A stretch of 64,000 nt of DNA from Deltaproteobacteria bacterium (GTDB lineage Bacteria > Desulfobacterota > Desulfomonilia > UBA1062), in NCBI GenBank assembly GCA_018433085.1, contig JAHDRW010000007.1:1-64000 (forward strand), in the 5' to 3' direction. A model generated the notes under the pieces. It worked only from the letters and a program-made list of their open reading frames with translations, was not told the origin of the DNA and did no database searches. Each line of letters starts with the position of its first letter. Positions within the stretch are counted from its first letter, which is position 1. Below are positions 53,801 through 62,245 of the stretch, piece by piece. The translations under genes were made by a program, and so were the position numbers.

Positions 53801-56800
53801 CTCTCAGCATTGGAAAACATAGTACGCTCCTCGGGGCGTACGGCTGATGCGAATGCTGTCCAGAAATGCGCCAATGACGGGCATCCAGCAGAAAACCCTC
53901 TCCTGCGGAAAGGGATCTGCAACATCTGCGGGTCAGGAGACGGTTTTTATTTGACCAACCAGCAGAACCCAAGAGAGAGCTGGGTATGCCTTTCCTGCGG
54001 TTCCACGAGTAGGGACAGAATGTACATTTACGCCCTAGCCCTCGCAACCGGTAACACCACGCCACTCGTTGACTGGCCAAAAAACAAATCCGTGCATGTG
54101 CTTGAGGCGGCGGGCGCGCGGGCTCATCCTGGCATATTAAACAATAAGTTCACCTATCTCAATACCAGGTATGCTCCTGAAAAAATGATAGAGCAAAACT
54201 TCGACAAAAAGCTCTATGCAGATCTCCAGTCGATGCACTATGACGATCACTCATTCGATGTTGTAATGAGCTCAGACGTGTTCGAGCATGTTCGGCTATA
54301 CAAAGAAGCCTTGAAGGAAATTTCCCGCGTTCTGAAACCAGGCGGAATAATGGTCCTCCAGGCGCCCTTCCACCCTGAGAATAGAGAGAACATCATACGG
54401 GTGCAGCCAGAGGGAGATGATGATATTTTCCTGTGTCCACCTACGTATCATGACGAAAATACATTGGTGTACAGAATATATGGCGCTGAATTCATAGCAG
54501 AGATCGAGTCTGCTGGTTTTATTGTCCAGGTCATACAAGATGAGGTTCCTCTGAACTGCATAACCCCCCAGGCAATAATCATAGCAAAAAAGCCCGGGGG
54601 CAGAGATCTCCCTCAGTGTATCTCAAAGAATAGCAAGGTGATAGAACAGATAGAAAACCTCCATGACAATGGCGAGTGCGCCACATCACTTGAAAAAGAG
54701 AGCTCCCGCATGAAGAGGGACTGGAATGCGCGGGCTGAAGAGAACGCCCGGTACTATATCCATTCCACCAAGACAGATCAGTCTGAAGAAGAGTTTGATG
54801 CCTCCGGAAAATACAATGTACAAACTCTGGTTATCAACGATCTCATAACAATAATGCGTGGCAGAGACCCCAAGACCATGTCCGCTCTTGAGATCGGATG
54901 CGGCATTGGGAGAATGACAAGATATCTTGCAGAGATATTCGAACATGTCCATGCCGTCGATATATCCGGCGAGATGATCCAGATGGCACGCAAAAGGCTT
55001 GCCGATTTACCCAATGTGAGTTGCCACGAAACCAATGGAATAGACCTATCGTTGTTTTCAGACGGGATGTTCGATTTCGTATTCTCGTTCATCGTATTTC
55101 AGCATATCCCCTCACGTGAGGTGATTCTGAATTACATACGGGAATCCTATCGCGTCCTGAAAAAAGGCGGTGTATTCAAATTTCAGGTCCAGGGCTGTAC
55201 AAACCCCCAGTGGTTGCGTGCCGAAAAGGATACCTGGCATGGTGTCACCATAACAGAAGAAGACGTCGACACCATTGCTGCGAAACTCGGATTCACACTG
55301 ATGGCAAAGTCAGGCCAGGGAACTCAGTACTCCTGGTATATTCTGGAAAAAACCGGCATCCATGCACCATCGGAAAAACCTCTGGCCTCAATCATCATCC
55401 CTGTGTACAACCAGAAAGAATATACTATCCAGTGCCTGGACGCCTTGAAAAAATATACGCAGGAAGACCTCTATGAAGTTATCATTGTAGACAATTGTTC
55501 TACCGATGGAACCCACGATTACCTGATGGATATCGAGGGCAGCGTCAAGGTTGTCACCAACAGGGAAAACCAGGGCTTCACGATTGCTTGCAACCAAGGG
55601 GCCCGGGAGGCAAGCGGAAAATTTCTTGTGTTTCTCAACAACGATACCAAGCCGCTTAAAGGATGGCTCACTGCTCTTCTCGACACCTTCAAGCTCGGTG
55701 ATGATATCGGGGCCGTGGGCAGCAAGCTGATCTATCCGGATATGAAGCTGCAAGAGGCGGGCGGAATCATCTTCTCCGACGGGAACGGGTGGAATTTCGG
55801 ACGGGGGGATCTTTCGGACAAGGTGCAGTATAACAGGCTCGTGGAGGTCGATTACTGTTCCGGTGCATCCCTTGCGGTGCGAAGGGACCTCTTTGAAACG
55901 GTGGGCGGATTCGACGAGATGTATGCACCGGCTTACTACGAGGACACAGATCTCTGCTTCACCCTGCGGGAAAGAGGTTACCGGGTGTTTTATCAGCCAG
56001 AGTCCGAGGTCATTCACTGCGAGGGGAAGACCGCCGGCACCAGCACAGGCAGCGGCTTCAAAAGGTATCAGATCATCAATCAGGAGAAGTTCAGGCGGAA
56101 ATGGGCACACCGATTGAAGGACCAGGGTCCCAGTCCTTATCGGGGAGCCCCGAAACCATTCACCTCTGACAGGAACCGCCGCCTGGCAGGTTATGCTCAT
56201 GCCGACCGGATCAACAGAATCGCCGATGCGGATGCAAAAGCCACGGCCGGGCAACCCGTCAACTTCCTGGTCGTAGATCCGTTCCTTCCCATTTATGATA
56301 AGGCATCAGGGAGTTTCAGACTGTTCCAGATCCTGAAGATCCTTGCAAACACACCGCAGGTGCATGTCACCTACATCGCTCGGAACGGGGGGCACGGAGA
56401 AAAGTATGTCAGGCTTTTGAAAGACATGGGCGTGGAGGTGTTCCACACCGACAAAGAGAAATTGTATTCCTTCGATTTCACTGTGGCCGCCCCCCCCATC
56501 AATCTCAAATACATCCTCTCGCAACGACACTATCATTATGCATTCCTCTCCTTTTATGACATAGCCCTCCAGTACCTTCCTGAAATTCGCCTTTACAGCC
56601 CCGACACCAGGATAATCATCGACACCGTCGATGTGCATTTCCTCCGGGAGATGCGGCAGGCCGAGCTCTACCATGACGATAACCTCGCGAGAAAGGCCGA
56701 GGATACGAAAGCCAATGAGTTGGATATATACCAGAGGGCGGATGCGCTGATTACTGTCACCGAGCAGGATGCCGAGGTCATCCGCCCGCATGTGGCAGAC

Positions 56801-58576
56801 AAACCCATATTCGTCATACCGAACCTGCATCCTGTCCATCGACGCGAGAATGATTTTCATCGTCGCAGGGGCATCATCTTCATCGGAAATTACCGGCATC
56901 TCCCGAACATAGATGCCGTTGAGTACTTCCTGAAGGACATTCACCCGATAATAACGAAAAAGGGGATCTCAATCCCGGTGAGCATTATCGGCGACGGGCT
57001 GCCCGAGCAGGTGAAAAAGCTGGGCGGGAAAGACATCACCTTCACCGGTTGGGTACCGGAGACCGCCCCGTACTTGGAGCAGGCACGGGTCTCAATGGCG
57101 CCGCTGCGCTATGGCGCCGGTATGAAAGGCAAGGTCGGAGAAGCTTTGGCCGCAGGTCTTCCCGTGGTGACGACCCCCATAGGAGCCGAGGGCATGGGGC
57201 TCACTCACGAACAGGATGTCATGATCGCTCATTCGGCAGAGGAATTTGCAGATATGCTCATCCGTCTCAATGAAGACCCTTCCCTCTGGGAAAGACTCAG
57301 CGTTAACGGGATACGATTTATCGAGGAGAACTTCAGCACAGATGCAGTTGCCCGGCGGATCCGCAAGGTTTTCGCGCTTTCCACCTCTCCTGTCGATGCG
57401 AAGGAACAGGTTCAAGAGAAAAGCCACCGGCTGACCTCCATCATCATCCCCTGCTTCAACCAGCTCAAATATACGAAAAAGACCCTGCAAAGCATCGAAG
57501 AACACACAAAGGCGCCTTATGAACTGCTGCTGGTCGATAATGGATCCACGGACGGCACGAGAGCGTATCTGCGAAAATATGCCGATGCCCGCGAGCACGT
57601 CCGTCTCATCCTCAATGAGGAGAACCTGGGGTTCGCCACTGCAAACAACCAGGCTCTTCAAAAGGCGGAAGGAGACTATCTGCTCCTGCTGAACAACGAT
57701 GTCGTTGTGACGGCGGGATGGCTCGACAGGCTGATATGGCATCTCGAACAATCCCCCGACACCGGTATGGTAGGCCCCATGAGCAATGCGGTCTCCGGGC
57801 CTCAGCTTGTGCAGAAGGTCCCCTATGGAAGCTCTATGAATGCCATGCAGAAATTCGCAAGGGATTACTCCTCCCGCAACTCGGGCAAAACGGTCGAGCA
57901 CATGAGACTCGTAGGCTTCTGCCTTCTCATCAAGAAAGAGGTGATCGATGTCATCGGGGGGCTTGACGAGAACTACATCAGTGGAAATTTCGAGGACGAC
58001 GACCTCTGCCTGAGATCGTTCATTGCAGGATTCAAGAATATCATCGCCCATGATGTATTCATTCACCATTACGGCAGCATGACGTTCAAGGGCAATGCCA
58101 TCGATTACCAGGCTACCATGAAAGGCAACTTCCAGTATTTTGCCGGGAAATGGAAGGACATCGTAGAGGTAAGCGACAATCAATACAAAGTCATCATGAC
58201 AAAAAAGCTGCAACTGAAAAAACTTATCGAGTGGGGGGAAGAAAGGTTTTCCCAGGGGGATATTCGTGCTGCGATAAAAACATTCGAAAGGACGCTCCAG
58301 CTCGACAGAAAAAATTCCCAGGCCCTCAGCAACCTTGGTGTGATACAGTGGCAGCTCGGTAACGCGGTCTCGGCCATAAACACCTTCCAGAATGCCCTCT
58401 TGATCAACCCTCAAGATCCTGATGCCTTGGGCAATCTCATGCAGGCAGTTATCGAGACGGGACGATTCGATCTACTGAAACAGGGGCTGCTGGACGTTCT
58501 GAGACAGGCACAACCCGCCAACCCTGATACCGCGAAGCTCTTCCAAGCACATCAAAACGCAGCGAGCACAATGTGA
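50894..58576 (+). CDS. Giant multi-domain glycosyltransferase/methyltransferase (2560 aa)
   Basis: One uninterrupted 7.7-kb reading frame with GGAGGGGG 7 nt before the ATG. Domains in order (residues approximate): capsule-synthesis-type transferase (1-440; [11 protein letters not shown]); WbsX-type (484-825; [49 protein letters not shown]); TPR block (836-990); methyltransferase with an N-terminal CX2C zinc ribbon (1008-1232; [16 protein letters not shown]); second methyltransferase (1276-1483; [14 protein letters not shown]); GT2 (1496-1736; [15 protein letters not shown]); GT4 (1789-2163; [19 protein letters not shown]); second GT2 (2180-2419; [18 protein letters not shown]); C-terminal TPR (2436-2559). 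No signal peptide or membrane helix is seen, so it is cytoplasmic. Next to flagellin and a CMP-sugar synthetase, it probably assembles and methylates a glycan on flagellin. Confidence 0.9.
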   Translation: [2560 protein letters not shown]

Positions 58577-58658
58577 TAAGCGGAGAATCACATATGACCG
58601 GCCCCATGCATGGAATATGCGGATACGGCGATAAGAGCGGAAACATCGGTGTGACAGT

Positions 58659-60311
58659 ATGAAGAACCCGACCCTGGGCATCGTCATGATCATAAAGAAC
58701 GAGGAGAAAAACCTCGGCAATATCCTCTTGGACATCCGCGATGTCGTGGACGAGATCTGCATCGTGGACACCGGCTCTTCGGACGGGACGGTCGCCCTTG
58801 CAGAATCCTTCGGCGCCCGGATCGAACACTTTCCCTGGTGCAACGATTTCTCGGCCGCGCGCAACCATTCACTTGCCTGCGCACAGTCGGACTACCTGCT
58901 GTGGCTCGATGCGGACGACCGGATAGACGAAACCGGCCGGGAGACGCTCCAGGCGCTTAAGTCCAGTCTTCGCCCCGGAAAAGACCGGGCCTACATGCTC
59001 AAGATCCTCGGCAGGTCAAAGGACATGCCGGACACTTTGAGCTACCAGACCCGAATCATCCCCAACAGGGACAGCGTGCGCTTCGAAGGCAGGGTGCACG
59101 AGCAGATCCTCCCTTCGCTGAAGAAATCCGGCGTCACGGTTGAGCCAGTCGACATAACCATCATGCACACCGGGTATCACGACCCGGATGCACGCAGGGC
59201 CAAGGCACGCAGGAACCTGGACATCCTCACCGATGAGCTCAAAGCAGGGAAGGATACCGCCAGCCAGCATTTCTTCATCGCCATGGCATGTATCGGCATG
59301 GAGGATTACGGGCGGTGTATCGAACACATTTACCAGGCGCGGAGGAAACGCACCGATGAAGACTGGCTCCACTTCAGCTATACCATATCCACCGACTGCC
59401 TTCTCCGGCTGGGACGAACCGATGAAGCCCGCCGCGAGATCTCCGGCGGCATAGCCCGTTTCAGAAACAGCCCGCTGCTGCACTACTATCTCGGGCTGGT
59501 ATGCATGAGGGCCGGGCAGTTCACCGAGGCCGCCGAAGCGTTCGGAGAGGCAGCTTCCCTGCCTCAGAGAATCGATTCATACCCGACGCCGCCCGACCTG
59601 AACGCCGTCCTTCTCCTCTGGCACGGCAAGGCCCTTGAACATGCAGGGAAGACGGAGAAGGCAATCGGCGTCTACACCCGTGCCCTGGAGTCGGGAAACC
59701 GCCAGAAGCCCCTGTATCACGCCCTGGGCATGGCCCTGCTCCAGGCTGGCAGGATTGACGAAGCCCTGCTCCATCTGAGCAGAGCCAAGGACCTGTCGGA
59801 ATCCACCGATAATGCCCTGTGGCTGAGCCTTGCCCGCATTCATCGCCATCTGAAACACCATGAACAGGCCCGCTCTCTCTATCTCGATGTTCTCCACGAA
59901 ATCCCCGAGCACCTGTTCGCCCTGGCCGGCGTCGTGAATACGAGCGTGGAGCTGGACGATGTCGGAGCATTTCTCGATGCGCTCGAGCGGCTCCTGATCA
60001 TTCTCGATATCCCTGTTCCGGAAGCTGCCATCGATTCCCTTGTCGAATGCTCGGCTCTGTGCATGAACGTTGCAGACCGGCTGAAGAGCAGCAATGAACA
60101 GGCGGCAGCCCAGCAACTCGCCGAGACGGCTCTGCGCCTTGATGCAGCAAATTCCGGGGCGCACCTCTTCCTGGCGGATCTGTTCGCGGAGCAGGGGAAC
60201 ACCGTACGAATGCTCGCCAGCCTGGAAATGGCGCTGAAATGCGGAGCCGGCAACCAGGAAATACTCACGAGAATCGATCTTGCCCGTCAGACACTCGGCA
60301 AAAAATCGTAA
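58659..60311 (+). CDS. GT2 glycosyltransferase with TPR repeats
   Basis: 550 residues. The N-terminal GT2 domain (about 1-230) has VMIIKNEEKNLGNIL, IVDTGSSDGT and LWLDADDRID (nucleotide-sugar-binding DxD). The C-terminal ~300 residues are a TPR array (about 240-545). It resembles SunS-type protein glycosyltransferases, whose TPRs bind the target. It follows the giant glycosyltransferase by 82 bp and may perform the protein-linked first step. It ends before a hairpin at 60353-60373. Confidence 0.88.
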   Translation: MKNPTLGIVMIIKNEEKNLGNILLDIRDVVDEICIVDTGSSDGTVALAESFGARIEHFPWCNDFSAARNHSLACAQSDYLLWLDADDRIDETGRETLQALKSSLRPGKDRAYMLKILGRSKDMPDTLSYQTRIIPNRDSVRFEGRVHEQILPSLKKSGVTVEPVDITIMHTGYHDPDARRAKARRNLDILTDELKAGKDTASQHFFIAMACIGMEDYGRCIEHIYQARRKRTDEDWLHFSYTISTDCLLRLGRTDEARREISGGIARFRNSPLLHYYLGLVCMRAGQFTEAAEAFGEAASLPQRIDSYPTPPDLNAVLLLWHGKALEHAGKTEKAIGVYTRALESGNRQKPLYHALGMALLQAGRIDEALLHLSRAKDLSESTDNALWLSLARIHRHLKHHEQARSLYLDVLHEIPEHLFALAGVVNTSVELDDVGAFLDALERLLIILDIPVPEAAIDSLVECSALCMNVADRLKSSNEQAAAQQLAETALRLDAANSGAHLFLADLFAEQGNTVRMLASLEMALKCGAGNQEILTRIDLARQTLGKKS

Positions 60312-60352
60312 GCCGGGGTCTCTGTCCGTCGAAAACCCTTGTCCAGGGATGA

Positions 60353-60373
60353 GAAAAAGGGGCCACCTTTTTC
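60353..60373 (+). terminator. Terminator after the glycan cluster
   Basis: GAAAAAGG (60353-60360) pairs with CCTTTTTC (60366-60373) around a 5-nt loop. The T-rich right arm continues as TTCC. It lies 42 bp past the stop of the last glycan gene and would also face the convergent Sel1-repeat gene. Confidence 0.6.
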
Positions 60374-60479
60374 CTTACCCTCTCAAAAAAGCATACCCCA
60401 CCCCTGATCTTCGCCTTGCTATCTTTCTTCTGAACAAAATCTCCGATAGACTCGGCCCGTGAGGATCACGACAGGTATG

Positions 60480-60950
60480 CTATCTTTTCCCCGGCCTCCA
60501 CTCGCCCGACATACGCTTGGCTTCCGCGATCTCCGCGGGACTCATGCGGGAGGCTACAGCCCGTCTGAGATCCTTGGCGCTTGCATTGCCCCCCTTTGCC
60601 GAGACATCGAGCCACATGTAGGCCATGATGTAGCTCTGCGAGACCCCCTTGCCCAGACGATACATGTTCCCCAACTGGGCCTGTGCGACGGCATTGCCCT
60701 GCTCGGCCGCCTTGCGGTACCACCGGGCGGCCTCGGAGTAGTCCTGCCGGACTCCCTGGCCGGTTTCATAGAGATAGCCCGTGAAGAGCTGGGCCTGCGG
60801 GTCGCCCTGCTGCGCGGGCAGAAGATTTTCCATGATAGAGGTCTCTTCCGGCTCGGCATCGGCGCACAGAACGGGTGAGAAAACGGAGAAATACACCAGG
60901 CACGTAACCGCAACGATCGTCAAAGCCATAAACAGTCCGGGCCTGTTCAC
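60480..60950 (-). CDS. Sel1-repeat protein
   Basis: 156 residues from the GTG at 60950, which has AGAGGGGG upstream; a GTG at 60968 is the alternative. A signal-like hydrophobic segment (about 6-27) is followed by Sel1 repeats: GDPQAQLFTGYLYETGQGVR, YSEAARWYRKAAEQGNAVAQ, AQLGNMYRLGKGVSQSYIMA. These act in protein-protein binding. The location is probably periplasmic or secreted. Function unknown. Confidence 0.75.
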   Translation of the reverse strand: MNRPGLFMALTIVAVTCLVYFSVFSPVLCADAEPEETSIMENLLPAQQGDPQAQLFTGYLYETGQGVRQDYSEAARWYRKAAEQGNAVAQAQLGNMYRLGKGVSQSYIMAYMWLDVSAKGGNASAKDLRRAVASRMSPAEIAEAKRMSGEWRPGKR

Positions 60951-61346
60951 GGTGCCCCCTCTCCTCACATCTGATGAAAAACAAATAAGACTTTCAACGA
61001 ACTCTCACACCATAAAAGCATCGTTCTGATAAGTCAATAGCTTCAATATTCCCCTGGGCGGGAACAGCGCCGGTGGAGCTCCGGGGCGTGGTGACCGGTG
61101 CATCCGGCCCCCGATCCATGCAGCCCGGGACCACCGCGAGCCCGGGGGGTTGTCCTCCCGACGAGGACCCCTCACCTGCCCGGCTCACTTCCCCCTATGC
61201 GGGAAACCTCTCTTGTGGTATGCAGATGGAAGAAATCAATCCAGTCAATCAAGATATCGTGGGAAGGGCTGTATTACAAGGCATGGGTGTGTTTTCCCGT
61301 ATGAGAGGCCGGTGCGAAACACGCCTCGCCGCCGGATCGTGACAGG
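60951..61346. other. Gene-free interval
   Basis: This 396-bp GC-rich stretch separates the leftward Sel1 gene from the rightward DUF218 gene. Short frames exist but lack good ribosome sites and family features. I see no promoter or repeat I can name. Confidence 0.4.
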
Positions 61347-61994
61347 ATGACGCGAAGAATTGCATTCATTACCCTGGCCGTTCTGTGCCTGACTATGCTC
61401 ATTACACTCCTTGCAAGAATCGACATGCAGGAGCGCGATGCCCTGTGCAACCCGGTCGATGCCGTGGTCGTCCTGGCGGGGCGCCCTGACGAAGATCGCC
61501 AGCGTCTGACGGAAGGGGTGCACCTGGTGGAGCGGGGCTACGGCCGCTATCTGATCCTTCCCCTGCGGGACAGCGGCCTCAGTTGGGAAACCCTTCAGAA
61601 GTTATACGGCATCGGCAGGAGCATACCCGGGGAGAAGGTGCTGATCGGAAGGCCTGAGCATGTGGATTCAGCCGTTCTGGAATACTGCGGAGGAACCTTC
61701 GGCGAGGCGACACTCACCATGGGCCTCATGCAGGCAAATTCCCTGAGATCGGCCGTGGTGGTGAGCTCGCGGTATCATATCCCGCGGGTACGCCTCGCGT
61801 TTCAGAGGCTGAACAGCCGGAATCATCTGGCCTTCTCCTATCAACCCGTGGGCGAGCCCGAGACCGATAAGCTCCTTTCCTCGGCGCGTGCCCTGGCCAA
61901 GAGGCTGGTCGAGTACGGGAAATTCTTTACCGCCTTTTTCGTATACCCTGTCGGGGCCAAACTCATCGAAGGCGATCTTTCTCCCGAAGAATAG
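61347..61994 (+). CDS. DUF218 (YdcF/SanA/ElyC-like) protein
   Basis: 215 residues. An N-terminal membrane anchor (about 5-22) is followed by a DUF218 domain: VDAVVVLAGRPDEDRQRLTE, RGYGRYLIL, SSRYHIPRVRLAF. Family members (ElyC, SanA) are periplasmic proteins involved in envelope or undecaprenyl-phosphate metabolism, and YdcF binds S-adenosylmethionine. The exact role is unknown. GACAGG precedes the ATG. It is 250 bp upstream of pstS. Confidence 0.8.
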   Translation: MTRRIAFITLAVLCLTMLITLLARIDMQERDALCNPVDAVVVLAGRPDEDRQRLTEGVHLVERGYGRYLILPLRDSGLSWETLQKLYGIGRSIPGEKVLIGRPEHVDSAVLEYCGGTFGEATLTMGLMQANSLRSAVVVSSRYHIPRVRLAFQRLNSRNHLAFSYQPVGEPETDKLLSSARALAKRLVEYGKFFTAFFVYPVGAKLIEGDLSPEE

Positions 61995-62159
61995 CCGAAG
62001 TCCAGGGCTTGATGTTCAGAGCTTCGGCCTGAGTTTTCGACATTCAGCCCCCTTCTGTCAGTCGTTCGTACACGCCCCCCCAATCAGGCTGCCAGGCATC
62101 CCAGGATGCATCCCCGGGTTATCCTGCCCGCGGTACGGCAATCTTTCAATCCTGAACTC

Positions 62160-62191
62160 TTAACGAAGAATTAACCATATTCTTATCACAT
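62160..62191 (+). promoter_or_regulatory. Pho-box-like direct repeats before pstS
   Basis: TTAAC occurs at 62160-62164 and 62171-62175, exactly 11 bp apart. A weaker third unit (TTATCACAT, from 62183) follows at about the same spacing. Direct repeats with an 11-bp period upstream of pstS fit PhoB/PhoP binding. It is about 70 nt before the ATG at 62246. Confidence 0.5.
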
Positions 62192-62245
62192 CCTCACACG
62201 AGTCCCTTATCTGGTGAAGGCAAAAACCGGATCAGGGAGGATTTC

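Noticed and set aside
57092-58414. 440-codon open frame opposite the 3' part of the giant glycosyltransferase
   Set aside because: No ribosome site or motif; the forward frame carries intact GT4 and GT2 motifs through this stretch.
61073-61342. 89-codon rightward frame before the DUF218 gene
   Set aside because: Pro/Gly/Ser-rich composition, no ribosome site and no motif; likely chance in GC-rich DNA.
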